Notes: generated by a model not told the origin, from the letters alone. DNA of 64,000 bases from an uncultured Clostridiaceae bacterium (GCA_946405135.1 CAMJGD010000013.1:1-64000), one strand, 5' to 3'; positions 8,285 through 16,590 are shown, counted from the first letter of the stretch. Numbers and translations are program-made.

Positions 8285-8863
8285 GTGATACATACTATCG
8301 ATTGTAAAGGATTAAAATGTCCTCAACCAGTTATAAATACAAAAAAATATTTTGATTCCATTAATCAAGGAGAAGCTTGTGTAATAGTAGACAATGAAGT
8401 GGCTAAAAATAATATTTCTAAATTTGCAGAAAGTAATGGATTTAAATGGAAAGTTACAGAAGAGAATGGGCTTTATAATATAACTATAACTAAAGAAAAT
8501 TGTGGGTGCCAGGTTATGGATTTTACTAAAAAGTTCACCATAGTCATCTCTACAGATAAATTAGGAGAAGGAGATGACACCCTAGGAGCAAATCTTATGA
8601 AAAGTTATCTTTTTGCATTATCTGAAAATGATAACATACCTACTGATATAATATTTTTAAATGGAGGAGTTAAGTTAACAACTGAGGGTTCTCCATGCAT
8701 AGAAAGTATACAGAAATTAAAAGATAGAGGGGTTAATATATTAAGCTGTGGTACTTGCTTAGATTTTTATGGATTAAAAGAAAAACTACTAATAGGTGAA
8801 ATATCTAATATGTATACTATAGTTGAATTGATGAACAAAGCTGAGAATACTATAAAGCTTTAA
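8285..8863 (+). CDS. yedF: Sulfurtransferase-like selenium metabolism protein YedF
   Basis: Two-domain protein of the family TIGR03527, which co-occurs with selenium utilisation genes. The N-terminal TusA/SirA-like domain (1-75) carries the conserved DCKGLKCPQPV with the reactive Cys. A short linker with CGC leads to a C-terminal DsrE-like domain (about 80-192) with Cys in GSPCIES and SCGTCLDFY. The start is a GTG at 8285 preceded by GAGGGGTG. A TGA-TATAAT extended -10 (8234-8242) lies about 45 bp upstream. Its likely job is handling persulfide or selenide on the way to selenophosphate, but the biochemistry is not established. The Sec peroxiredoxin 2.2 kb upstream gives it a clear context. 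No selA, selB, selC or selD is in the window. Confidence 0.9.
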   Translation: MIHTIDCKGLKCPQPVINTKKYFDSINQGEACVIVDNEVAKNNISKFAESNGFKWKVTEENGLYNITITKENCGCQVMDFTKKFTIVISTDKLGEGDDTLGANLMKSYLFALSENDNIPTDIIFLNGGVKLTTEGSPCIESIQKLKDRGVNILSCGTCLDFYGLKEKLLIGEISNMYTIVELMNKAENTIKL

Positions 8864-8894
8864 TGGAAAGATTTTAAAGCGTCAGATAAATAAT

Positions 8895-8938
8895 AAAAGG
8901 GAGTATGCAATATTTAATAGCATTCTCCCTTTTTTAAT
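8895..8938. terminator. Bidirectional terminator between yedF and the aminotransferase pair
   Basis: AAAAGGGAGTATGC and GCATTCTCCCTTTT form a 14-bp stem with one mismatch. T runs follow on both strands, fitting two convergent genes. Confidence 0.8.
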
Positions 8939-8950
8939 ATATTAATTTTT

Positions 8951-10072
8951 TTACCCTCTATAGAATTCTTTTATTTTGTTACATACATAATCTACTTCAT
9001 CCTCAGTTATTTCAGGATAAATTGGAAGGGCAAGAACTCTTTCGCACATTTTTTCAGTTACAGGGAAATCACCCTTTTTATGACCTAAATAAGAGAAGCA
9101 TTTTTGAAGATGAAGAGGAACTGGATAGTATATAGAAGTTCCTATTTCATTTTTCTTTAAGTGTTCAGCTAATCCATCTCTATCTTCAGCTAGTATGTTA
9201 AATACATAATATACTTCCTTTTGATTGCCTTTAATTCCAGGTATAGTTATTTCACTTAATGTTTCAAGTCTTTCTTTGTACCATGCTGCAACTTGAGCTC
9301 TTTTTTCTATGGCTTCATTCATATATTTAAGTTTTACTCTAATTATAGCAGCTTGTATGGAGTCTAATCTTGAATTATATCCTATATAATCATAGTGATA
9401 TTTCTTGGAAGCTCCGTGAACTCTATAAATTTTTGCTAGATTATAAAGTTCTTCATTATTGGTTATTATCATTCCGCCATCACCATAACCTCCTAAGGTT
9501 TTAGTTGGGAAGAATGAAAATATTCCATAATCGCCTACAGCACCTGAATGGGTATATTGGCTGCCATTTCCTTTCCATCTCATGCCAAAAGCTTCTGCGG
9601 CATCCTCAAGAACTTTTAAGTCATGATTTTTAGCTATTTCCATTATCTTATCCATATTACACATTTGACTAAAAAGATGGATAGGAAGGATTCCTTTAGT
9701 TTTATCTGTTATTTTTTCTTCTATGAGGTTTTCGTTGATATTAAAGGTATCCTCATCTATATCTACAAATACTGGTTTAGCTCCATGCTTTGCAAGACAT
9801 GAAGTAGAAGCAAGGAATGTAAAAGGTGATGTGATAACTTCAGCACCATCTCTAAATCCTAATATATCAGAAGCTATAACCAATGCATCAGTCCCAGAAG
9901 CTACACCTACAGCATATTTAGCACCAGTGAAATGGCAGACTTCTTCTTCAAGAGATTTAACATGGCTGCCAAGAATGAATTGACCTGTTTCAATAACATT
10001 CTGAATAGCTGCATCTATTTCAGCTTTTCTTTTATGATATTCTCTAGTGGAATCAAAAAAATTAACTTTCAT
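8951..10072 (-). CDS. DegT/DnrJ/EryC1-family PLP aminotransferase (second of a pair)
   Basis: Aspartate-aminotransferase-fold enzyme of the DegT group, which usually transaminates nucleotide-linked keto-sugars. The start is taken at the ATG at 10072, 9 bases after GGGGTG; an in-frame GTG at 10084 touches the ribosome binding site and is rejected. The 373-residue protein shows the N-terminal VGVASGTDAL cofactor phosphate region, AAEAFG, the Schiff-base lysine K191 in FPTKTLGG, and IGYNSRLD. It lies 15 bases after a second, diverged aminotransferase, so the two form an operon. No sugar dehydratase, nucleotidyltransferase or glycosyltransferase neighbours them, so the sugar and final product are unknown. 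Confidence 0.85.
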   Translation of the reverse strand: MKVNFFDSTREYHKRKAEIDAAIQNVIETGQFILGSHVKSLEEEVCHFTGAKYAVGVASGTDALVIASDILGFRDGAEVITSPFTFLASTSCLAKHGAKPVFVDIDEDTFNINENLIEEKITDKTKGILPIHLFSQMCNMDKIMEIAKNHDLKVLEDAAEAFGMRWKGNGSQYTHSGAVGDYGIFSFFPTKTLGGYGDGGMIITNNEELYNLAKIYRVHGASKKYHYDYIGYNSRLDSIQAAIIRVKLKYMNEAIEKRAQVAAWYKERLETLSEITIPGIKGNQKEVYYVFNILAEDRDGLAEHLKKNEIGTSIYYPVPLHLQKCFSYLGHKKGDFPVTEKMCERVLALPIYPEITEDEVDYVCNKIKEFYRG

Positions 10073-10087
10073 TATACACTGCACCCC

Positions 10088-11272
10088 TTAATTAAATATT
10101 TGGTTTACTATCTTAACTAGCTCTTCAGCAATATAATTAGCATCTTTTAAAGCTAAGGTAGAATAAACAGGTAGTGATATTTCATTGACATATTGATTAT
10201 AGGCGTTTGGATAATCCTTTATATCATAGCCAAGATTTTTATATAAAGTAAACATAGGAAGAGGAATAAAGTGAACATTAGTGGATATTCCTTTATCAGC
10301 TAGCTTCTGAATTAATTCATTTCTCATAGTTTCATTGAATCCTTTTATTCTAAGCGGATACAAATGATAGGAGCTTTCGGTTCCCATATTGTCTTTAGTA
10401 AATGGAATTATAGCCCAAGAGTTTTCTTTTAATACCTTAGTATATGTATCAAATATGGCGGCTCTATGTTTTAACATGTCTTCATATCTTGAAAGCTGTA
10501 TAAGTCCTAAAGCAGCACTCATATCTGTCATATTGCATTTAAATCCATCAGTTACTACGTCATATTTCCAGGCTCCAGCCTTCATTTTTGAAAAGGCATC
10601 TTTTGTTTGACCATGAAGAGAGGTAACTTTTAGGGCTTTAAATAAATCTTCATGACCTCCGAAGTTATTATCATTATAAGTTATGGCTCCACCTTCAGCA
10701 GTAGTCAAATTCTTAACTGCATGGAAAGAGAAAGTGTGAAAATCGCATTGACCTCCAACTTTAGTACCTTTGTACTTTGCACCAAAGGAATGAGCAGAAT
10801 CGCAGAGAATTATAATATCTTCTCTACCTTTAGCTTTAAGTACCTCCTTTAGCTTATCATAATCACAAGGAACTCCTGCAAAGTCTACAGGCATTATAAC
10901 TTTTGTTTTATCAGTTATAGCATCATATATACCTTCATAGTCTATAAAAAAGGAATCTTTTGATGTATCTACAAACTTAGGTTTTATTCCTCTATGAACT
11001 GCTACAGAAGAAGTGGCTGTATAGGTATAAGGTGTTGATATTATCTCATCACCTTCTTTTAAATCTAGAACCCTTAATACCAGCTCCATAGAAGCAGAGG
11101 CACTATTTAAGGCTAAAGCTTTATTTGTGCAGCAGTATTTAGCAAGTTCCTCTTCAAATTTAGCAAGTTTTGGGCCTGAAGTTATCCAGCCTGATTTTAA
11201 AACCTCTACAACAGCATCAATTTCAGCTTGAGTAATATCTGGAGGTGAAAATGGTATAACTTTGTTTTCCAT
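10088..11272 (-). CDS. DegT/DnrJ/EryC1-family PLP aminotransferase (first of a pair)
   Basis: 394-residue paralogue of the downstream enzyme. SASASMEL (cofactor phosphate), DSAHSFGAKY, the Schiff-base lysine K187 in FHAVKNLTTAEGG, and the FKCNMTDMSAA segment typical of sugar aminotransferases are visible. FHAVKNLTTAEGG resembles the 4-amino-sugar transaminases (ArnB/PglE/PseC-like) more closely than the second enzyme does. The ATG at 11272 is preceded by AAAGGATTG. First gene of a two-gene operon on the minus strand. Substrate unknown; a role in surface glycan or flagellin/spore glycosylation is inference. Confidence 0.85.
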   Translation of the reverse strand: MENKVIPFSPPDITQAEIDAVVEVLKSGWITSGPKLAKFEEELAKYCCTNKALALNSASASMELVLRVLDLKEGDEIISTPYTYTATSSVAVHRGIKPKFVDTSKDSFFIDYEGIYDAITDKTKVIMPVDFAGVPCDYDKLKEVLKAKGREDIIILCDSAHSFGAKYKGTKVGGQCDFHTFSFHAVKNLTTAEGGAITYNDNNFGGHEDLFKALKVTSLHGQTKDAFSKMKAGAWKYDVVTDGFKCNMTDMSAALGLIQLSRYEDMLKHRAAIFDTYTKVLKENSWAIIPFTKDNMGTESSYHLYPLRIKGFNETMRNELIQKLADKGISTNVHFIPLPMFTLYKNLGYDIKDYPNAYNQYVNEISLPVYSTLALKDANYIAEELVKIVNQIFN

Positions 11273-11329
11273 TTAAAAATCAATCCTTTCTAATTTAAAA
11301 TACTGTATATATTTAAAATCTAATATAGA

Positions 11330-12517
11330 TTATTTTTTGCAGCAAGTAAAATATCCTGTATCCTTGGAAATATGTATTCCATTATTATGTTTAATTTCTT
11401 CTTCTAGATAACTATTTAAATTTTCTAAAACGGAATCTTTTATTATATGTTTAATATCACCAGGAAGAGAAAGTATATAATATATTATTGCCTCTTTTGA
11501 GGTTACAAATAAGCTGTCTTCATATCTATTTAGATCTACAGTGGAAAAATATTTTTCCAATATTTTTAAGCCATTTTCCAGTTGAAAACTTTTAGTTAAA
11601 TCCACATAATTATAAGATGGATAAAATAGTTTTATTAGATCTCTAAGCTCTTTCATGTGGCTATTGCCTACTGTAGCACAATAGAATAAACCACCTTTTT
11701 TTAATACTCTTTGAACTTCCTTTAATCCTTTATCAATGTCTTTTAAGTGATACAAAACATGGCTTGCTATAATTATATCAAAGCTTTCATCTTTAAAAGG
11801 CAAATCTTCAGCATTACATTCTAGAAAATTAATATTTAGTTTGCTATCTTTTAAGTTAGACTTTGCATCTTTTAGCATACCTAAAGAAAAGTCTGTAAGA
11901 GTTAAATCTATATTATCTGGAAGGTTACTTAAATTTTTTCTCCACAATGTTCCATCTCCGCAGCCTATTTCTAGAACTTTTAAGTTTTGAAGAGGAGAAA
12001 GATTTTTAAAAAACCATTCATGCCAACCTTCCTCATTGGTAGAAAATAGCTCATGTATGTTTATTCGCTGTCTTAAATTATAAGAATTATTGTATTGTTT
12101 TATCCAGTTATTATGGGAATTTATGGCTTCTATGATTTGAATATAACCATCTACATCTATAGGATTTTCCTTTGAAGCTAACAGTAAAGCTTGGTTTATC
12201 GAATCAGAAATTTCTTGCATATGCTTAATTTTATTTTCTATTATTTCTCTTTGTAATTTTAAAGAAGTTATAAAATCTTCTTCTTTTAAGTCTTTTTTCA
12301 TTGTTTTAGCTATTTGTTCTAAAGAAAAACCAATAAATTTTAATGTAAGTATATTTTGAAGTTTCTTAAAGTCTTCAATATCATATAGTCTATGACCTTT
12401 TTCATTTCTGTATGATGGTTTTAAAAGATCTATTTTATCGTAGTACCTTAATGTTTTAAGAGTAACACCAGCTTTCTTACTAAACTCTCCAATTGTAAAA
12501 AGGCCTTTATTATCCAA
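11330..12517 (-). CDS. MerR-family HTH regulator fused to a SAM-dependent methyltransferase
   Basis: One polypeptide carries two functions. Residues about 6-75 are a MerR winged helix (FTIGEFSKKAGVTLKTLRYYD), followed by a coiled-coil dimerisation stretch to about 130. From about 170 on there is a class I methyltransferase with motif I LEIGCGDGTL, acidic residue in LTLTDFS, and NAEDLPFKDESFDIIIASHVLYHL. The start is TTG at 12517, 6 bases after AGAGGTGA; the longer frame to 12571 would include the promoter itself. A MerR-type promoter lies just upstream, indicating autoregulation. In MerR proteins the C-terminal domain is usually the effector sensor, so the methyltransferase domain may sense SAM or a substrate, or may really modify one. 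Similar fusions occur in Firmicutes; function here is unknown. Confidence 0.85.
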   Translation of the reverse strand: MDNKGLFTIGEFSKKAGVTLKTLRYYDKIDLLKPSYRNEKGHRLYDIEDFKKLQNILTLKFIGFSLEQIAKTMKKDLKEEDFITSLKLQREIIENKIKHMQEISDSINQALLLASKENPIDVDGYIQIIEAINSHNNWIKQYNNSYNLRQRINIHELFSTNEEGWHEWFFKNLSPLQNLKVLEIGCGDGTLWRKNLSNLPDNIDLTLTDFSLGMLKDAKSNLKDSKLNINFLECNAEDLPFKDESFDIIIASHVLYHLKDIDKGLKEVQRVLKKGGLFYCATVGNSHMKELRDLIKLFYPSYNYVDLTKSFQLENGLKILEKYFSTVDLNRYEDSLFVTSKEAIIYYILSLPGDIKHIIKDSVLENLNSYLEEEIKHNNGIHISKDTGYFTCCKK

Positions 12518-12540
12518 AAAAATCACCTCTTTACTATTAT

Positions 12541-12571
12541 AGTCTAATACATGACCTAAGGTAAGGGTCAA
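12541..12571 (-). promoter_or_regulatory. MerR-type promoter/operator of the MerR-methyltransferase gene
   Basis: On the minus strand, TTGACC (12571-12566) and TAGACT (12546-12541) are 19 bp apart, the over-long spacing typical of MerR-activated promoters. The spacer holds the dyad ACCTtAGGT, and a wider TGACC...GGTCA pair overlaps the -35. It lies directly before the ribosome binding site of the MerR fusion gene. A TATAAT 4 bp further downstream would give an unusual 24-bp spacing. Confidence 0.6.
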
Positions 12572-12625
12572 TAGTTTTTTTGAAAAATTTATATAAATAA
12601 TTTATGTAAAATTAATAAATAGTTT

Positions 12626-12680
12626 AAAGAGGTTGCTTTAAAATGATTTAATTATCATTAAAAAGCAACCTCTTTTTTAT
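12626..12680 (-). terminator. Terminator after the hemolysin III homologue
   Basis: AAAGAGGTTGCTTT (12626-12639) pairs perfectly with AAAGCAACCTCTTT (12662-12675). T-rich sequence follows the stem on both strands. The minus-strand gene from 13377 ends just before it. Confidence 0.75.
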
Positions 12681-12732
12681 GGATTGTAAGCTTCTAAATA
12701 TTAAAATTTGAAAGTAATTTTATAACATATTT

Positions 12733-13377
12733 TTATAAAACGTATTTATATATAAGAAGAAAATGACTTAAACTTCCAAGTAGTACCATGATATGAAATA
12801 GCTCATGAAAGCCAAATTTTTTTGATATATTAGGCAGCTTTAAAGCATAAATAACACCACCTATAGTGTAAAATATTCCTCCCAAAAATAACCAAGTAAA
12901 TCCTCTTAAAGAAAGAGATTTAGAAAGTGGAGAAAATGCTAAAACTGCTACCCAACCCATGATTATATAGAACAAGGTAGAAATCCATCTAGGACTGTTA
13001 AACCACACCATTTTAAATAATATTCCAGCTAAAGCCATTGACCATACGGTAATAAGTATAGCCCATCTCCAAGAACCTTCAAGCAATATCATACATATGG
13101 GAGTATAGGTTCCAGCTATTAATATAAATATCATAGAATGATCAAGTTTTCTTAAAAATTTTATAACACCTTCTGAAGAAATTACAAGATGGTAAACAGA
13201 ACTAGCAGTATATAAAAATATAAGGCTGAGTCCAAATATTATAGCAGATGTTGTAGCAAGCGAGTTATAACCTTTACTTAAAGCTTTTATAATTAAGGCT
13301 ATAAGTCCTACTAAAGATATTATTGCTCCAAAGAGATGAGTAAATCCGTTAACAGGCTCTCTAAAATACTTTTCCAT
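12733..13377 (-). CDS. Hemolysin III / TrhA-family membrane protein (PAQR-like)
   Basis: Integral membrane protein with seven predicted helices over 214 residues. It belongs to the hemolysin III (YqfA/TrhA) branch of the PAQR superfamily, some members of which affect membrane lipid homeostasis. Family features are EPVNGFTHLFGA at the N-terminus, SSVYHL, the RKLDHSMIFILIAGTYTP signature and the C-terminal FGFHELFHIMVLLGS, with His and Asp residues that form the metal site. The ATG at 13377 has TAGGAGG 9 bases upstream; an in-frame ATG at 13404 lies upstream of that ribosome binding site and overlaps a palindrome. Despite the name, haemolytic activity should not be assumed. Confidence 0.88.
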   Translation of the reverse strand: MEKYFREPVNGFTHLFGAIISLVGLIALIIKALSKGYNSLATTSAIIFGLSLIFLYTASSVYHLVISSEGVIKFLRKLDHSMIFILIAGTYTPICMILLEGSWRWAILITVWSMALAGILFKMVWFNSPRWISTLFYIIMGWVAVLAFSPLSKSLSLRGFTWLFLGGIFYTIGGVIYALKLPNISKKFGFHELFHIMVLLGSLSHFLLIYKYVL

Positions 13378-13397
13378 ATTATCATTCCTCCTACAAC

Positions 13398-13424
13398 AAT
13401 ACATAGTTTTTAAAACTATGTATT
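13398..13424. repeat. Perfect 27-bp palindrome (operator or leader hairpin) before the hemolysin III gene
   Basis: Arms AATACATAGTTTT (13398-13410) and AAAACTATGTATT (13412-13424) are perfectly complementary around one central T. It sits just upstream of the ribosome binding site of the minus-strand gene, so it is either an operator or a hairpin in the mRNA leader. Confidence 0.65.
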
Positions 13425-13560
13425 AATATATTAATATTTTATTACCTTATCTATAAAAAAACAAATTCAATAAAACATTGATAAGAAAGATTAATTTGTT
13501 TATACTTGAAAATTCTCCAATTTGCTATTAATATATAAATTATAAAATAAAAATATTACA

Positions 13561-13584
13561 ACATATAGTATTTCAAACTATGTG
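13561..13584. promoter_or_regulatory. Imperfect dyad sharing the AAACTATGT half-site, before the DUF1836 gene
   Basis: ACATATAGTA (13561-13570) and AAACTATGTG (13575-13584) form an imperfect dyad. Its right half AAACTATGT repeats the arm of the palindrome at 13398-13424. The two sites flank the start regions of divergent genes, as expected for one regulator acting on both. Confidence 0.4.
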
Positions 13585-13611
13585 AAAAATATTCATATAA
13601 GGAGAGAAGTT

Positions 13612-14205
13612 ATGAATTATAATAAACAGGATATTGATAAAATAATTGAAGAATTAAAATTAGATGAAAATATAAAATATGAAGAGATTCCATCCATAGA
13701 TTTATATATGGATCAAGTTATAACTTTATTTGAAAATAATCTTCAAGGTTCAAAGAGAAATGAAAAAGATAAGATACTTACTAAAACTATGATAAACAAT
13801 TATGCAAAAGATAAACTGTTTATGCCTGTTAAAAATAAAAAGTATTCAAGAGAACATATTATACTTATGATACTCATATATGCTTTAAAACAAAATTTGT
13901 CTATATCTGATATAAAAGCTCTTTTTACAGAATTGGTTTTAAGAGTGGAAGAAGATAAAGATAGCGTGGATTTAGAAAAAATATATAAAGCATTTTTAAA
14001 AATTAAGGAAAGTGATGAAATACAATTTAAAAAATCAGTGGAAGATAAATTTAATATTATAGAAGATCAGTTAAGGAATTTAGATAAGGGAGAAAATAAC
14101 TATGAAGGCTTACTTCTTTTAGTACTATCTTTAATAAATAGTGCTAATATGTATAAAAGATTAGCGGAAAGTATCATTGATGAGTGCTTTAGCGAGGAAA
14201 AATAG
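13612..14205 (+). CDS. DUF1836 family protein, possible MerR-like DNA-binding regulator
   Basis: 197-residue protein with the DUF1836 core: IPSIDLYMDQV, then LTKTMINNYAKDKLF and KKYSREHIILMILIYALKQ. The segment TKTMINNYAKDKL-x5-KKYSREH has the pattern of a MerR-type winged helix (helix, YxxxGLL-like, wing), so DNA binding is likely by analogy but not proven. The C-terminal half is helical, charged at about 120-165, with a hydrophobic end. The ATG at 13612 follows GGAGAGAAG; the frame open to 13582 has no better start. It is divergent from the hemolysin III homologue, and related dyads lie before both genes, suggesting it may regulate the pair. Confidence 0.75.
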   Translation: MNYNKQDIDKIIEELKLDENIKYEEIPSIDLYMDQVITLFENNLQGSKRNEKDKILTKTMINNYAKDKLFMPVKNKKYSREHIILMILIYALKQNLSISDIKALFTELVLRVEEDKDSVDLEKIYKAFLKIKESDEIQFKKSVEDKFNIIEDQLRNLDKGENNYEGLLLLVLSLINSANMYKRLAESIIDECFSEEK

Positions 14206-14213
14206 CAGCATAA

Positions 14214-14255
14214 AATGGTCATCTTAAAGTATGATTATGATTTAAGATGACCATT
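14214..14255. terminator. Bidirectional terminator between the DUF1836 and PqqD-like genes
   Basis: A perfect 15-bp stem (14214-14228 with 14241-14255) with a 12-nt loop lies between two convergent genes. A/T-rich tails are present on both sides. Confidence 0.75.
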
Positions 14256-14258
14256 AAT

Positions 14259-14615
14259 TTATTTATCATTTTTAAAACTAATCCATCCTCTTCTATTTAG
14301 ATATCTTATATATAATATAAGTCTGTCATAAATAGGTTCACATTTGCTTCCAAATTTGTTGTAGAGTTCTTGACCTATATCATAAATAGTTTTTTGTCCA
14401 TCTATTAAAAGCCAAACTTCAGAACCAAGTTCATCTAATTCTAGATCACTTACAGAAGGTTTTTTTACTAGCCATCTTGTGAATTTTTCCAAAGGTTTAT
14501 CGTGATGAAATATTAAATATACTTTACCTTGCTTTACTTCATAGAGATCATGTTTTTTTTGTGGAACATATAATAAAAAATTATCTGATTCTTTTGATTC
14601 AGTATTTTTACTCAT
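14259..14615 (-). CDS. PqqD-like peptide-binding (RRE-fold) protein
   Basis: 118-residue protein with the PqqD pattern LDELGSEVWLLIDG-(K)TIYDIGQEL...IYDRLILYIRYLNRRGWI. This fold (RiPP recognition element) normally binds a precursor peptide and presents it to a radical SAM or other maturase. Residues 1-30 are a polar tail not seen in minimal PqqD proteins. The ATG at 14615 follows CAGGAGG. It lies directly after an OPT peptide transporter on the same strand, but a hairpin separates them. No precursor peptide or maturase is adjacent; the nearest radical SAM genes are 9.8 and 19 kb away. It may act with a housekeeping enzyme, or be a stand-alone member common in clostridia. Confidence 0.75.
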   Translation of the reverse strand: MSKNTESKESDNFLLYVPQKKHDLYEVKQGKVYLIFHHDKPLEKFTRWLVKKPSVSDLELDELGSEVWLLIDGQKTIYDIGQELYNKFGSKCEPIYDRLILYIRYLNRRGWISFKNDK

Positions 14616-14636
14616 TATATACCTCCTGGTAATTTT

Positions 14637-14668
14637 AAAGGAGAGCGGTGTATAAAATGCTCTCCTTA
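14637..14668 (-). terminator. Terminator after the OPT transporter gene
   Basis: AAGGAGAGC (14638-14646) pairs with GCTCTCCTT (14659-14667). On the minus strand the stem is followed by a short T-rich tail. It lies in the 61-base gap before the PqqD-like gene. Confidence 0.65.
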
Positions 14669-14676
14669 TATTAAGA

Positions 14677-16590
14677 TTATTCTTTCACTGTATATCTATA
14701 GAAGCCGATGGAGAATATTAGTAAGAATACTGCAGCTGTCCATGGGTTAGCTGCCAAGGTTGGGAATAGTTTCACACCTATAGCAACCTGCTTATCCCAT
14801 CCAAAGCCGGCAATTATTGCTATAAGTATTCCTATCAAGGCATCTCCAGCAACTAAACCAGAAGCTGTAAGCACTCCTTTTTCATTGTGAGTTTTAAGGG
14901 CTTCATCATTTTTCTTGAATTTCTTTTCAACTAAAACTCTTAATATTCCTCCTATTAGAACTCCTGAACTTAAGTTTATTGGAAGATATAGACCAAGAGC
15001 AAAAGGTAGTACTGGAATTCCCATAAGCTCACACATAACTGCTAGTGTCATACCTGATATTACTAGGGTCCAAGGAAGCTTTCCACTCATAACTCCCTGA
15101 ACTACCATAGCCATCATATTTGCTTGAGGAGCAGGTACTTTATCGGAGCCTATACCATAGTTTGCATGAAGCATTAATATTACTGCACCTATAACAGCAC
15201 AAGAAGCAGCCACAGATATAAACATACCTATCTCTATTTTTTTAGGTGTTCCACCAACTATAAAATTAGCTTTCAAACTTTGAGCTACACCACCTGCTAT
15301 AGCTGTAGCTACACAAACTATAGATGCAGCTATTATAGCAGCAAGCATTCCTTTATCACCTATTACATTTGCAATCTTTAATATGCCTGCTATAAATAGT
15401 AAGGAAGCAATGGTCATACCAGAAATAGGATTATTAGAAGTACCTATAAGTCCAACTATTCTTGCAGATACTACTGCAAAGAAGAAAGCACATATTATTC
15501 CAAGTAAAGCTCCAAGCCAGCCTGTACCAACAGTTTTTGGCATTATCCAGCATAATACAAAAACTAAAATAGAACCAGCTATAACCCAAGTGATTGGTAA
15601 GTCTTCATCTTTGCTATTACCATCATTTACTTTTATTCCAGATAAAGCAGAATTAAAAGATTTGATAATAGTAGGCATAGATTTTGCAATGCTTATAAGA
15701 CCACCGGCTGCAACTGCACCAGCCCCAATATATTTAACATAGAATTTAGATATTTCACCAGCACTCATTTCGGCTATTACTTTAGAGGATGGGAATAAAG
15801 CAGTTGTTACTCCAGAACCAAAATATTTTATTAGAGGAACTAAAGCAAAGTTAGCTACTAAAGCACCAGCAAACATATACATAGCTATTTCAATGCCTAC
15901 AATGTATCCAACTCCAAGTAAAGATGCCATAGCATCTATACCAAATATAGTTCCGTGAAAAGGTTTTATAGTCCAGACAGGGGATTCAACCCAAAATTGA
16001 AATCCGCCAGATAAAAATTTGTAAATTCCTCCACCTACAAGACCTGTCATCATGTGCTTAAAACCAGCTCCACCTGCACTACTGTTTACAAGCACTTCAG
16101 CGGTAGCCATACCTTCAGGGTATACTAGTTTACCATGTTCTTCAACAGTTAAATACTTTCTTAAAGGAATTACAAAAAGGATTCCTAGAAGTCCGCCAAA
16201 TAGAGATACAACAATGATAGTAGTTAACTTTAATTCCATCCCTAAAACGATGACTGCAGGAAGTATAAATATAAGTCCGCCAGCTAAAGATTCTCCCATA
16301 GAAGCCATAGCTTGTATCATATTAGCTTCTAGTATGTTGTTTCTTTTAAATAGTCCTTTTAGTATGGTAGTAGACAATATAGCAGCAGGTATTCCAGCAG
16401 CAATAGTCATACCAACTCTTAATCCTAGATAAGTGTTAGCAGCACCAAAAATGATTGCAAAGATACATCCAAATATTATGGATACAAAAGTAATTTCCGG
16501 CATGGCATCTTTAGTAGAAACATAAGGAATATAGTCTTTACCAGGTACGTCACCATAAGCACCACTTGATAGTCCTTTTTTTTCTGCCAT
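14677..16590 (-). CDS. OPT-family oligopeptide transporter
   Basis: 637-residue polytopic protein of the OPT superfamily, proton-coupled importers of oligopeptides or metal chelates. At least 14 hydrophobic segments are visible. Family features are the N-terminal ITFVSIIFGCIFAIIFGAANTYLGLRVGMT and, further on, KLVYPEGMATAEVL, GTSNNPISGMTIASLL and LPINLSSGVLIGG. Small-residue-rich helices are typical. The ATG at 16590 follows AGGGGGAAG. Transcription starts from a promoter carrying two 12-bp direct repeats, so it is probably regulated. Substrate is unknown; prokaryotic OPT members of this branch transport small peptides. Confidence 0.9.
   Translation of the reverse strand: MAEKKGLSSGAYGDVPGKDYIPYVSTKDAMPEITFVSIIFGCIFAIIFGAANTYLGLRVGMTIAAGIPAAILSTTILKGLFKRNNILEANMIQAMASMGESLAGGLIFILPAVIVLGMELKLTTIIVVSLFGGLLGILFVIPLRKYLTVEEHGKLVYPEGMATAEVLVNSSAGGAGFKHMMTGLVGGGIYKFLSGGFQFWVESPVWTIKPFHGTIFGIDAMASLLGVGYIVGIEIAMYMFAGALVANFALVPLIKYFGSGVTTALFPSSKVIAEMSAGEISKFYVKYIGAGAVAAGGLISIAKSMPTIIKSFNSALSGIKVNDGNSKDEDLPITWVIAGSILVFVLCWIMPKTVGTGWLGALLGIICAFFFAVVSARIVGLIGTSNNPISGMTIASLLFIAGILKIANVIGDKGMLAAIIAASIVCVATAIAGGVAQSLKANFIVGGTPKKIEIGMFISVAASCAVIGAVILMLHANYGIGSDKVPAPQANMMAMVVQGVMSGKLPWTLVISGMTLAVMCELMGIPVLPFALGLYLPINLSSGVLIGGILRVLVEKKFKKNDEALKTHNEKGVLTASGLVAGDALIGILIAIIAGFGWDKQVAIGVKLFPTLAANPWTAAVFLLIFSIGFYRYTVKE

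Noticed and set aside
9723..9983. Plus-strand ORFs inside the two aminotransferase genes (also 9932-10120, 10389-10610, 10652-10852)
   Set aside because: They lie opposite clear minus-strand enzymes, have no family features and no good ribosome binding sites.
12518..12571. N-terminal extension of the MerR-methyltransferase protein
   Set aside because: This stretch contains the promoter and the AGAGGTGA ribosome binding site; translation from TTG 12517 fits better.
14708..16432. Several plus-strand ORFs inside the OPT transporter gene
   Set aside because: Low-complexity shadows of a helix-rich membrane protein on the other strand.
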